A stretch of 64,000 nucleotides of DNA, from positions 642,130 through 706,129 of the forward strand of contig NC_059259.1 of NCBI RefSeq assembly GCF_017591435.1, written 5' to 3'. Source of the DNA: Portunus trituberculatus. Its lineage: Eukaryota > Arthropoda > Malacostraca > Decapoda > Portunidae. The translations under genes and the position numbers were made by a program. Positions 21,734-32,267 of the stretch are shown piece after piece. How positions within the stretch are numbered: the first letter of the stretch is position 1; every line of letters begins with the position of its first letter. Below the pieces are notes generated by a model. The model was not told the origin of the DNA and ran no database searches. It was given only the letters and a program-made list of their open reading frames with translations.

Positions 21734-23231
21734 GTGAGGACTAACGCTGGAGGAGGAAGGAGTCAAGGAGACGACATACACACTCACTGGTTCATTACGC
21801 CCTTGTTTAACCCTTCAGTACCGTGACACTTTCATATAAATTTTTGTTACTATTTGGTGATTTTATACAGCTTCAGAAACTCATTGTGGGGATTGAAATA
21901 GTGAAGACTCCGGCCATTAATCTGACTTCCATAGACCTTTCCTAATGTCAATGAAGTTGTCTAATCACACCCAAAACTAATGATAAAAATGCATCCCAGT
22001 ACCGAAGGGGTTAATGCTGAACTGACTTTAACGCAAGGAAATAGATGACAATGGGAATGAATATTAGTGTCATCATTGTAGCTGGCACCACCACCAGCAC
22101 ACCTTGTACAAAATCTCAGCTTCACCTAATCTTACGGTATGGTAATATTTAGATAACATTAGGTGAATATCTATCAGAGGGCAAGGTTTAGTTTGGTTTG
22201 GTTTGTTTAACTGAGGTTTAGATCAAAGTTTATTAATTTCCTACACTGATGCCTCTGTGGAGTGTGATGACTTGCCGGAAAAATTGCAGTTTCAACCAAT
22301 ATATCCTATCTTATATTTCTTTTTCCCTATGTCTAACAAGCTTGGGAACCTCCTGAGAAACCTAACCTAACCTTTTTATTAATTTTCGATAGGGTAAAAT
22401 AGGGTTAGAAATGCTTGTAGAATTGTGATCTAGACAGTGATAATGTGTATAGGTACGTGTGGTAACCTAACCTAACCGAACCTTATTATTAATTTCTGAT
22501 AGGGTAAAAAAGGGTTAGAAATGCACGTAGAAGTGTGATGTAGACAGTGAAAATGTGTATAGGTACTTGTGGTAACCTAACCTAACCTAACCTTATTAAT
22601 TTCCGATAGGGTGGGTTAGAAGTGTGACCTAGACTGTGAGAATGTGTATAGTTGTGTGTGGTGTATTGGTTGGAACTGCAATAATACTGGCTTACTTTAC
22701 TCATGGTCAGAAGGCTATTTAATAGAGTGTACAGCTGCCTCTTCTCTCCATGCCTTGGTGGTCAGCAGGTGAGGCAGTTGTGTGACTCACAGTGCAGGGA
22801 ATAACAAGAAAATTAATTCACTGATGTAAATTTCAGCTAATCAAACCAAATCAAACTAAACTGTGCCCTCATATATAAATTCCCTTGTTGTTATTTGAAT
22901 ATTATCTGGTGAGGTTAGGTTAGGCTTGGATTTTGTAGGGTGTGCCGTACATTTAGTAGAAGAGTCCATAATATAATGTTACACAATTTTTGGTTGGATT
23001 AAGTTAGGTCAGGTTAGATTTAGATTCAGTTCATTAATTTTACTGTTGATCTCTTCATTGTGTAGATCACATTTGAAAAGACAATTTTTCTGTGAGGTTA
23101 GGAAGGTGTGATGAGAGTAGGACAACACACTCACCTGCCTGCGCTAACCAGTGCCACCCTTGTACTAACACTTGCCTCCTTGCAGCCTTGACTACTGCCT
23201 AACAATGAAAGACACTGCTATTATGAGCAAG

Positions 23232-23312
<81 letters not shown>

Positions 23313-26084
23313 TGCAAGGTAATAAATAAGTATATATGAAGCAGTAATGTAACAAAGCTTTCTGAAGAGGCTAAGTCAGATTCTGTGACTTAGTGTGAGT
23401 CTCTGAGTGAAATCATTGTACATCTTTATGAGTAATGGATGTAAGAGAAGCTATAATTTTGGCCCGGTCTCCTATCAGTAATAAATAAGTTACTCCTCAG
23501 TGGAGTTAGAGAAAATGGTAATTAATAAGTTATTGCTGCTCTTATTACAGTGTATAAAGATAGCTCTGCATAGCCTAAAAATGTCTTCTAGGTTGTTAAA
23601 TGTGAAAAAGAAACACCCTGGCTGATAAGGCTGTCTGTCTAGCTGGCTTGTTGGCTGTCTATCTGGCTGGCTGGCTGGCTGGCTGGCTGACTGACTGACT
23701 GACTGACTGACTGACTGACTGACTGACTGACTTTTTTTTTTTTTTTTTTTATTTAAACATAATTTATACAGAAGAACATGTACCCAAAGGCGCACTGTCG
23801 TGTGCTACCTATTCTAAGGGTACTACAATCTATTTCTCTACAATATTTACAAGACTTAAAAATAGATAATATACAAGATGGAGCACTGTTCTTTTCACTT
23901 CACTAGCACTATTCACGCACTGCACTACACTGAGTGTCACGTCACAAAGAGTGTCAGAGGAGTTGGCAGTGTCTGTCTCCACTTATGTGCCATCAGTTTG
24001 ACACTGTGTGTGTTCATCTCCTGGACGTGAGGCACCGCGGCCGTGAACAAGTTCCACATCCTGGAGACGCGTCCTGCGAAGGTGCGTTGATGCTGACACC
24101 GTGGGATCGCGGCACCTCTACGGCGTCACCACCATTGAGCACCGTTCTCGTGCTCCGTGCGGTGACTCTCAGAGGATGACGCAGCCCTGCCAGATGTGGC
24201 ACTCTTTGCACCTGTGCCTTATGGAACACTACGATCGCCGCCACATCTCTGCGGTGTTCCAGTGAATCAAGAGGACGCTCAGGCTCTGGGTGAGGTGGTA
24301 TTGCAGCATCTACTAGCCGTATGGCGCGGCGTTGGATGCTGTCCAGTCTCCTTCTGTGTGTGGCGGCACAGGACATCCAGGAGAGAGCTGCGTACTCAAG
24401 GTGGGGCCGCACCTGTGCCTTGTACAGCAGCAGTCTCCCTTCCTGTCGAGGAAACTGGCGATCCTTCTGAGAGCGGAGATCCTGTGAGAGGCTTTCTTGG
24501 CAATGGATTTGACATGGCTGTCAAACCTCAGCCCTCGATCCACCTCCACTCCAAGTATCTTGACGTCATCTTGGAGTGGGAGAGCAGCAGCGCCAAAAGA
24601 CAACTTTCCTGCCATTGCTGCCATGGCGGCTGGGGACCGAGAGACAACCATTGCCTGTGTCTTCTCCGGCGCGAATGTCACTTGCCAGCGAGCACCCCAC
24701 TCCTCTATCACTCGTAGCTGCTGATTGATGGCCTCAGCAGCCCGCCCACTGTCCTGGCGAGGACTGACTGACTGACTGACTGACTGACTGACTGACTGAC
24801 TGACTGACTGACTGACTGACTGACTGACTGACCGACCGACCGGCTGTCTGGGTGGCCAGCCAACATTGGACAGCTCCTGTATTATTCCTGAGTGTCTTTC
24901 ACTGTCTCATTACTCAGCCTTGGTAGTGCCACCTGTGTTCAGCCATATACTTGTATCATGTCTAGGACCAAAAGAACTCTTAAGACAGCCTCTTCTCTGA
25001 GTGTCAGCCTGCAGTGAGCTAGTGAATACAAACTTAACCTGCGGCCTGTGGTTCTGGTGTGGTGGTGTGATGGTGTTGGAGAGAGGTGGATGTGTTTGCT
25101 CTGCTGCTTTGCTCCCTTTAAGTCTAATATAAGCCTTTTATCAACCATCCTCTGGTGATCTGGCTTTCTTTACTGAGTCTTGGTCATCCTCTGTTAGAGA
25201 TTTCGGTGAAACTTTTGGTGTTGTGTTTGACATATCAAAAGCTTTTGATAGAGTCTGGAACAAAACTTTTATTTCAGAACTGGCCTCCTACGGTTTCTAT
25301 CCTCCTCTCTGCAACTTTATCTCAAATTTCCTTTCCGACCATTCTGTTGCTGCTGTGGTAGGCAGCCACTGTTCTTCTCCTAAATCTATTTAATTAATAG
25401 TGTCACCCACTCTCTTTCTATTATTCATTAATGATCTTCTTAACCAAACTTCTTTATCTGGCCATTTTTTTTCTAAAGGACATATATAATACCAACTGGT
25501 TTTAAGAATAGTGGAAGTTAAATTTTTTTTTCCTCATTTGTGGCACCCACTGGATGGACGATGCCCTTAACATTTCCCTATACTGCCTATGTCACGGGCC
25601 GGCCCTGGTTGCAAGTATGAGGGTGAATATGTACATAGCAATAGTATTGTGTTCTTGGTGGTGGTAAGAGTTACTGTGATAAGAGGAAGTGTTTTGTATT
25701 GAAACTGGAAATCCTCAAAGCTTGGTGGTGTGTGGTGTGTGGATAGACTTGTGTAGTGAGGTTGTGGGAGGAGGGAGAGATGCACCTAGGCAACGGATAG
25801 CATAAAGAACAGTGGTAGTAGAGAGCAAGAATAGGATGAACTGTCTTACCTTCACTGTGTTTGTGTGTGTGTGTGTGCAGGGTGAGCCAGAGTGAGCTCC
25901 ACCAGCAGCTGGAGGGCCTGGCTGCTGAGCTGGCCAAGATACACGAGCAGAGCAAGTGTCCCCTGCAACTGGACTCCTACATCAAGAAGCTGCAGAATGC
26001 CAAGCGCAGGGTGGTGGTGGTCAACAACATCCTGCAGAACACCCAGGTCAGCCAGACACACAGACAGAGAGGCAGACACACACA

Positions 26085-26160
<76 letters not shown>

Positions 26161-26277
26161 TGTGTGGTGTGTGCCTGGTCTCAGGCCTATCCGAAGATCG
26201 GAAATAATGAGCTCTGAGCTCGTTCCGTAGGGTAACGTCTGGCTGTTTCGTCAGAGACTGCAGCAGATCAAACAGTG

Positions 26278-26336
<59 letters not shown>

Positions 26337-26910
26337 TATAATTTGCTAAGGAATATTGGAGTAGCATTTCACTATATGGACAAGGAAATGATGAAGAAAT
26401 TGATAAGTACTAAAATAAGACCTAGATTGGAATATGCAGGAGTTGTGTGGACTCCCCATAAAAGAAACACATAAGAAAATTAGAGACTACAAAAATGGCT
26501 ACAAGAATGGTTCCAGAATTTAAAGGGATGGCATATGAGGAGAGACTAAAGGCAATGGATCTACCAACCTTGGAGCAGAGAAGAGAGAGGATCTGATACA
26601 AGTTTATAAATTGATTAACGGAATGGATGAAGTGGATAATGAGAAACTGATCCTGAGAGAAGAATATGACTTTAGAAGCACAAGATCGCATAGTAAGAAA
26701 CTAAGGAAGGGACGATGTCTGAGAGATGTTAAAAATTTAGTTTCCGCAAAGATGTGTTGAGACTTGGAACAGTTTGAGTGAGGAAGTGGTATCAGCAAAG
26801 AGTGTACATAGTTTTAAAGAAAAATTGGATAAGTGTAGATATGGAGACGGGACCACACGAGCATAAAGCCCAGGCCCTGTAAAACTACAACTAGGTAAAT
26901 ACAACTACAA

Positions 26911-26980
<70 letters not shown>

Positions 26981-28556
26981 TATATGAAAGTGATTAAAGT
27001 AACCAAGCTTGAAATAAAAGAGTTAATGAAGAAACTGGATGAAGAGAAGGCAATGGGACCAGATGAAGCCTCAGGCAGAATACTGAAAGAATGTAGGGAA
27101 GAACTAGCAAGTCCTATATACATCATAAAATGCTCAATAGAAAATGGAACAGTACCAGTAGAATGGAAAAGAGCTGAGGTGGTTCCCATATATAAGAGCG
27201 GAAGGAAGGAAGAACCTTTAAATTACAGACCGGTATCACTAACTAGTGTAATATGCAAGATGTGTGAAAGAATAATAAAGAAACAATGGATTGAGTTCCT
27301 TGAAGACAACAAATTAATATCAAATAACCAATTTGGTTTTAGAAAAAGACGGTCTTGTGTAACTGATTTATTGAGTTTCTATTCTAGAATAGTTGATAGA
27401 GTACAAGAGAGAGAGGGATGGGTTGACTGTATTTATTTGGATTTAAAAAAGGCGTTTGACAAAATGCCACATGCAAGATTAATATGGAAGTTAGAGGAGA
27501 AGGGTGGCTTAAAAGGAAGCACATTGAGATGGATAGAAAATTATTTGAGGGGGAGAGAAATAAAGACGGTAGTTAAAGATATTAAGTCCAAATGGAGAGC
27601 AGTAGAAAGCGGAGTGCCACAGGGGTCAGTATTAGCACCAATACTTTTCTATAAGATGTGAGATGGAGTAGAACTGGAGAAAGTTAAAAAGGAAAAGGAC
27701 TTAGGAGTGACGATGGAAGAAAACAATCAACCAGTAAGCCATATTGATAGAATTTTTAGAGAAACATATAATTTGCTAAGGAATATTGGAGTAGCATTTC
27801 ACTACATGGACAAAGAAATGATGAAGAAATTGATAAGTACTATAATAAGACCCAGATTGGAATATGCAGGAGTACTGTGGACCCCTCATAAAAAGAAACC
27901 CATAAGGAAATTGGAGAGGCTACAAAAAATGGCTACAAGAATGGTCCCAGAATTTGAAGGGATGACATATGAGGAGAGACTAAAAGCTATGGATCTACCA
28001 AACCCTGGAACAAAGAAGGGAGAGAGGAGACCTGATACAAGTGTATAAATTGATCAACGGAATGGACCAAGTGGATAACGAGAAACTGATCCTGAGAGAA
28101 GAATATGACATTCGAAGCACAAGATCGCATAGTAAAAAGCTGAGAAAAGGAAGATGTCTGAGAGATATTAAAAAATATAGTTTCCCGCAGAGATGTATTG
28201 AGACGTGGAACAATTTAAATGAAGAAGTAGTGTGCAACGAGTGTGCATACTTTTAAAGTAAGATTGGATAAGTGTAGATATGGAGACGTGGCCACACCAG
28301 CATAAAGCTCAGGCCCTGTAAAACTACAACTAGGTAAATACAACTAGGTAAACACACAGTGAAGTTAAAAAAAAAAAAAAAAAAAAAGATAAGAGGAGAC
28401 ATGGAGACAGGACACTATGAGCCTGCTTGAACCTTATACATTTGTAATACCATGATTATGTATGTATGTATGGATATATATACAGGGACAATCTAATGCT
28501 ATACACAAATAATTTTCATACTAATAGCAACTAACATAATCAGCATTACACAATAC

Positions 28557-28629
<73 letters not shown>

Positions 28630-28820
28630 AGTCGTACAAAACATTTAAATGAAAATTAATTGTTTCTGTAATTTCAATATTAGTTCATTAATCTTGATGT
28701 ATTTTTCTATCTCAGGTGAACCAAATTTATTCTCGTGGGTTGAATATTACCGTCAGTGTTACCAGGTCTTGTCTATCTTCTCCATATGGTTCACTATTGC
28801 TCATATCTTCAGTTTTCTAA

Positions 28821-28888
<68 letters not shown>

Positions 28889-29019
28889 TCTGGTGTGGTT
28901 GTCACCTTGAGACTACAGGTGGTGGTGGTGGTGTAAGTGAAGGCTCCTTTACTGTAGGCTTCCCTTGATGTAGAAAAAAAATTGAGTGTATGGAATTTGG
29001 TGTGTGAACTTGTGTACGA

Positions 29020-29050
<31 letters not shown>

Positions 29051-29582
29051 TTTAAAGTAAGATTGGATAAATGTAGATATGGAGACGGGGCCACACGAGC
29101 ATAAAGCCCAGGCCCTGTAAAACTACAACTAGGTACAGCTAGGTAAATATACACATTCGATTCCCCGGCCGGGTGGAGATATTTGGGTGTGTCTCGTTTC
29201 ACGTGTAGCCCCTGTTCACCTAGCAGTGAGTAGGTACGGGATGTAAATCGAGTTGTGACCTTGTTGTCTCGGTGTGTGGTGTGTGCCTGGTCTCAGGCCT
29301 ATCCAAATATCGGAAATAATGAGCTCTGAGCTCGCTCTGCAGGGTAACGTCTGGCTGTCTCGTCAGAGACTGCAGCAGATCAAACAGTGAAACACACAAA
29401 CACACACACACACTTAAAAATATAGTTTCCCGCAAAGATGTGTTGAGACTTGGAACAGTGTGAGTGAGGAAGTGGTGTAAGCAATGAGTGTGCATAGTTT
29501 TAAAGAAAAATTGGATAAATGTAGATATGGAGACGGGGCCACACGAGCATAAAGCCCAGGCCCTGTAAAGCTACAATTAGGT

Positions 29583-29656
<74 letters not shown>

Positions 29657-30059
29657 AAAAGCAATATAAATAAGGGAAGCTACAGATGGCAGCTTCTTAA
29701 TGAAACAAGCCTAACAATTTCCACCCATCATCCCACACCATAAATGTCTAAATCTTCCTCAGCACCTCCCCACTCACTCACTCACCACCACCACCACCAC
29801 CACCCATCAGCTGACCCAAGCCTTTCCATTTCCCCACCACTGTTTGAGTTGTAATTCCTTCCTCTCTTGTTTAGACTTCACTTTTATCAAGGTTGAAGGT
29901 GAGAACACTCCATTAACTCACCAATTCCTTCCTCTTGTGTTTAGACTTCACTTTTATCAAGGTTGAAGGTGAGAACACTGCATTAACTCTCATCTTTCTC
30001 TGCAGGACCGTCTGAACAAGTTACACGCACAAGTCAACAAGGAGAAAGTGCTCTCCTAG
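21588..30059 (+). CDS. SNAPN: Snapin (SNARE-associated protein, BLOC-1 subunit), 3 exons
   Basis: Joining 21588-21733, 25881-26046 and 30006-30059 gives a 121-aa protein; human Snapin is 136 aa. All three exons have GT/AG borders and fit in phase: exon 1 ends two bases into a codon, and exon 2 ends on a codon boundary. Conserved stretches include DALVDGIVGLLKPCLDQLDD and SYIKKLQNAKRRVVVVNNIL, the helical core that in the known family binds SNAP-25/SNAREs and forms part of BLOC-1, working in lysosome-related organelle biogenesis, endosomal sorting and synaptic vesicle priming. I chose ATG 21588 (context AAGATGG) because it gives family-like length. An in-frame ATG at 21480 would add 36 residues without homology. 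The C-terminus after the core is short (DRLNKLHAQVNKEKVLS). Both introns are packed with repeats but the coding exons are intact, so the gene is very likely functional. Confidence 0.92.
22360..22665. repeat. ~115-bp tandem repeat containing CCTAA telomere-like units
   Basis: About three copies of a unit with TAACCTAACCTAACC...TTATTAATTTCCGATAGGGT...AGAAGTGTGA-CTAGAC-GTGA-AATGTGTATAGGTA. CCTAA is the complement of the arthropod TTAGG telomere unit, but each unit has only two to four of them. Confidence 0.75.
23233..23310. repeat. (AT)n microsatellite
   Basis: Uninterrupted AT dinucleotides, within Snapin intron 1. Confidence 0.95.
23660..23731. repeat. (GGCT)n-(GACT)n microsatellite, left of LINE
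   Basis: CTGG units pass into about ten CTGA units, ending directly at the poly(T) of the minus-strand LINE. Confidence 0.95.
23732..24762 (-). mobile_element. Jockey-like LINE, 5'-truncated, inside (GACT)n
   Basis: Read on the minus strand, it starts within the RT thumb (IEEWGARWQVTFAPEKTQ, ILGVEVDRGLRFDSHV; frame 24313-24711). It continues in a shifted frame, 24014-24412 (MRPHLEYAALSW, LDSIQRRAIRLV), and ends in AATAAA-like sequence and poly(A) (poly(T) at 23731-23750). The pattern is typical of Jockey-clade elements: no RNase H and a poly(A) tail. Both flanks are the same GACT/CTGA tetranucleotide repeat, so the element landed in a microsatellite. It is dead by truncation and frameshift. 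Confidence 0.85.
24763..24833. repeat. (GACT)n microsatellite, right of LINE
   Basis: About 17 units continuing the repeat type seen at 23688-23731. Confidence 0.95.
25150..25480 (+). mobile_element. LINE reverse transcriptase fragment
   Basis: The + strand translates, with an in-frame TAA near 25390, to VVFDISKAFDRVWN (RT motif A), ELASYGFYPPLCNFISNFLSD and LFLLFINDLLNQTS. This is the palm of a non-LTR RT. It lacks the 5' part and the catalytic DD box region. It may belong with the orphan endonuclease at 12610-12860, as both have the style of one decapod LINE group, but that link is a guess. Confidence 0.75.
25881..26046 (+). CDS. SNAPN: Snapin exon 2
   Basis: Acceptor GTGTGCAG|GGTGAG; donor ACCCAG|GTCAGC. 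It encodes residues 49-104, the main helical segment with LEGLAAELAKIHEQ and KRRVVVVNNILQNTQ. A (GT)n tract precedes it and (AC)n tracts follow within about 35 bp. Confidence 0.92.
26075..26158. repeat. (AC)n microsatellite
   Basis: About 40 AC units with one CC interruption, starting about 30 bp after the exon 2 donor. Confidence 0.97.
26159..26278 (+). repeat. tRNA-derived SINE, 3' part
   Basis: Matches 29272-29393 closely (GTGCCTGGTCTCAGGCCTAT, GAAATAATGAGCTCTGAGCT, GCAGCAGATCAAACAGTGAA). It is the 3' part of the same SINE, with (AC)n on both sides. Confidence 0.85.
26279..26333. repeat. (AC)n microsatellite
   Basis: Lies between the SINE 3' end and a truncated CR1-like copy. Confidence 0.97.
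26334..26913 (+). mobile_element. CR1-like LINE, truncated copy
   Basis: Starts within the RT C-terminal region (cf. 40442, ATATAATTTGCTAAGGAATA) and runs to the 3' end GCCCAGGCCCTGTAAAACTA and CTAGGTAAATAC. Coding is broken by several indels. (AC)n lies on both sides. Confidence 0.9.
26914..26976. repeat. (AC)n microsatellite between two LINE copies
   Basis: Forms the 3' flank of the copy at 26334 and the 5' flank of the copy at 26977. Confidence 0.97.
26977..28352 (+). mobile_element. CR1-like LINE with internal deletion
   Basis: 5'-truncated in the linker ahead of the RT. Frame 26984-27661 (225 aa) carries DLKKAFDKMPH and GVPQGSVLAPILF. Compared with the copy at 39427-41035, about 220 bp holding the FADD catalytic box are missing at 27650 (TACTTTTC joined to TATAAGATG). 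Frame 27707-28048 continues the thumb. The 3' end GCTCAGGCCCTGTAAAACTA lies near 28306, then CTAGGTAAATACAACTAGGT. Confidence 0.9.
28561..28627. repeat. (GA)n microsatellite
   Basis: Pure GA run in Snapin intron 2. Confidence 0.97.
28824..28886. repeat. (GA)n microsatellite
   Basis: Second GA run in Snapin intron 2. Confidence 0.97.
29021..29150 (+). mobile_element. (AC)n plus CR1-like 3' end fragment
   Basis: (AC)14 at 29021-29050 is followed by about 100 bp of the LINE 3' end (TTTTAAAGTAAGATTGGATAA to CTAGGTAAATATACAC). A SINE joins directly. Confidence 0.9.
29151..29414 (+). repeat. tRNA-derived SINE (near full) with (AC)n tail
   Basis: Begins at a B-box-like ATTCGATTCCCCGG (29154-29167), so the A-box half is missing. 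The body includes GGTGGAGATATTTGGGTGTG, CACCTAGCAGTGAGTAGGTA and the 3' part shared with 26159-26278. It ends in AC/AAC repeats. Confidence 0.85.
29415..29584 (+). mobile_element. CR1-like 3' end fragment
   Basis: Starts at TTAAAAATATAGTTTCCCGC (cf. 40846) directly after (AC)n and runs to GCCCAGGCCCTGTAAAGC and TTAGGTAAAC, then (AC)n. Confidence 0.9.
29585..29654. repeat. (AC)n microsatellite
   Basis: Tail of the preceding LINE fragment. Confidence 0.97.
30006..30059 (+). CDS. SNAPN: Snapin exon 3 (terminal coding)
   Basis: Acceptor TTTCTCTGCAG|GACCG. Encodes the last 17 residues (DRLNKLHAQVNKEKVLS) and TAG at 30057-30059. Vertebrate Snapin continues with a longer Arg-rich tail, so this C-terminus is short. 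Confidence 0.85.
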   Translation, partial: DRLNKLHAQVNKEKVLS

Positions 30060-31140
30060 AGACTTTGCAAACGCCCATCCACGCTGAAGTTACCTATCTG
30101 AGAACATCACAACTCACCAATACTCAAGCCCACCATGGTGTGAGGAATCCCTGCGCTTGTTTATCTCTGGCGTGGTGGGTCCCTGCGCTGTGCTGTGCTG
30201 TGTGCTGTGCTGTGCTGGCCCTGTGTTGCTGGAGAGGTGCAGTGGTGTGGAGTTTGAGTGGTAGTCTCTCTCTCTCTTGTGTCAGTATTTCTGTTGTCTT
30301 CCGTCAAGGGTCTCCAGCTGTGGTGCTCTGTGTTAGTGTGGGCGTAGAGCAAGGCTGGGTTACTTGGCTTAATCAGGCAGAAAAGTTTGCATTTTTGATT
30401 TAGAAGAGGTGACTGAGTGAGTGAAAATGTGTAGCATCAATCTTGTGTAGTCCATTCAGTGTCCTGCTTGTATTAGAGCATAAAGGAAAGGCTGGCAAGT
30501 GAATTGAAGCTGAGTTAATTATCCTTATTGTTCTCTTATGGACTGGAAACACTGGCTGGAAGAGTTTAGGGAAGAATTCTGTGTGACAAACTCCTCACAT
30601 TCCTCACGGCAACCTTTAGTTGGAGCATCAGTGGAGCCTGGCATTGTCTGAAGCAGTGGTTATGTATGTTAACACAGACACATTCTCTAGTCATTAGTGA
30701 TAGAGTAGACAGTCTTGTTCTTATCTTGGTGAGGTTAGTTTTGGTTAAGTTTTTTGTGCTACATCTGTTGAACTTTGTGTGCTAATGTGGTATTATCCTT
30801 CACTTTTGTGTTTGTGTTGGTGTATGTGATGGCAGAAGTGATGGAAATGAGCTCACTTTTGCACCAAAGTAATGTGAAGCAGTAAGTGAATACTCTCAGT
30901 ACATGAAGTGAGGTGTTGAGATTTGATGATTTTGTCTGCTTGGAGAGAAAAGAAAAAAAAATCTGTTTCATGGTTATCTTTAGAGTGATCATAACATTTT
31001 TGAGATAATTTACACACACACACACACACACTTTTTTTTAGTTTAGCAGTAAAATAAAAGTGTGTTTGATTTGGCTTCATGGTGACAATCTGAAGAAAAT
31101 TTGTGTCGTAAGGTAATTTACTTGTGATTGGTCTTTCCAC
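30060..31140 (+). other. Likely Snapin 3' UTR and downstream sequence
   Basis: No coding motif was found. The open frame at 30065-30403 has no recognisable domain. (AC)n lies at 31014-31030. No clear polyadenylation site can be assigned. Confidence 0.4.
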
Positions 31141-31204
31141 ACACAAACACACACGAGCATAAAGCCCAGGCCCTGTAAAACTACAACTAGGTAAAACTAG
31201 GTAA

Positions 31205-31273
<69 letters not shown>
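31141..31273 (+). mobile_element. CR1-like extreme 3' end with (AC)n on both sides
   Basis: Only about 50 bp of LINE (GAGCATAAAGCCCAGGCCCT to CTAGGTAAATAC) sit between a short ACAC run at 31141-31155 and a long (AC)n at 31207-31273. Confidence 0.88.
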
Positions 31274-31276
<3 letters not shown>

Positions 31277-31680
31277 CAGTTTGAGGAGTAGGAGTGAGTT
31301 GGTGATGAATGGTGCACCTTGGAAGAGTGACTTGGCTGCTGCAGTGTGACAGTGTGTAGTGGTTAGCAGTGGTGGCAGAACCTTCTCATTTCAAGACCTC
31401 ATTCCAATAGTGTGTAGTTATTACCGGAGCATTGGTGTGTCATAACCCTTACTCTGGTGGTATTAATGCATCTCCCCCTTAAGCACTAACCACTGTAAGA
31501 GAATATAGTGGGGAGAAATTGGAAAAAAATACTAGATGCTTATAAAAAATGTCAGTAGTGGTGTGAGTTGCTGCATAGTGTAGGGAAAGGATTAACTCAG
31601 ATTGCCACAGTCAGCTTATCATATTGTACTGTAAAAACTGTATGTATGGCACCTATTGTTCTAATCCATTGAAGAGGTAG
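31274..31680. other. No gene seen
   Basis: Unique-looking sequence without an open frame or recognised repeat. Confidence 0.5.
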
Positions 31681-31686
31681 AAGGAA

Positions 31687-31975
31687 GTCTCTCTCTCTCT
31701 CATAATCCCTTTTTTTTTCCTATCTTTCTCTCATGTTCTCTCTCCTCTTTCTTTTCCCAACCTGATTTCTCTCCCTGCACAAGGAAATAGGGAAGCTGCA
31801 AGAAGCCATAATTTCTACACATGGCAGTCTCTGTATAACAACTTCCACCTTTACCATTCCATGTTATCTTCCCAATGCAGTGTAACTTGTATCTCTCTAC
31901 ACCAGGCTGGCAATCCCACACAGGGTAGCCCAGACAAGGCACCACAAACTACACACCTCCTCTCTCTCTTAGCCC
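31687..31975. repeat. Dispersed repeat, copy upstream of HEMK2
   Basis: Shares ordered blocks with 32916-33390: TC-run, CCTGATTTCTCTCCCTGC, ATTTCTACA-ATGGCAGTC, TGTTATCTTCCCA, AGTGTAACTTGTATCTCT, and CAGGCTGGCAATCCCACACAGGGT. Moderately diverged. Confidence 0.65.
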
Positions 31976-32267
31976 TAAATAGTATTGTATCTATACCCAG
32001 AGTAAACCTGTGAACTAGAGTTAGTAAAACTGTCATAAAGGTAAGAGAGAACAGTGATGAGAAGGACATTACAAGGCAAGACTTTCACTGGAGCTGGGTA
32101 ATATTATACTTGTCCATAAAATGAGCAACATTATTGAGAAATGAGAAGAGGAGATATAATACAGTAAGGCGCAAAAATAAGGAGGTGGCCGCAAGGAAAG
32201 ACTATTATTATTATTATTACTTGAGCTGCATAACATCAAAGCTGTCCCTAAAAAGAGAACAGCAAGC

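Larger units (their letters stand above)
21734..25880 (+). other. Snapin intron 1 (4.1 kb)
   Basis: Holds a ~115-bp tandem repeat with CCTAA motifs (22360-22660), an (AT)n tract, a (GACT)n-flanked Jockey-like LINE (23732-24762) and a LINE RT fragment (25150-25480). It ends with a GT-repeat acceptor, TGTGTGTGTGCAG. Confidence 0.85.
26047..30005 (+). other. Snapin intron 2 (4.0 kb)
   Basis: Filled with alternating (AC)n tracts, CR1-like LINE fragments, two SINE pieces and two (GA)n tracts. A near-duplicate phrase (CCTCT-TTGTTTAGACTTCACTTTTATC plus AAGGTTGAAGGTGAG) occurs twice just before the final acceptor, at about 29860-29980. Confidence 0.85.

Noticed and set aside
30065..30403. 112-aa frame after Snapin exon 3
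   Set aside because: No homology-like motif; lies in the likely 3' UTR and overlaps repetitive TGCTGTGC sequence.
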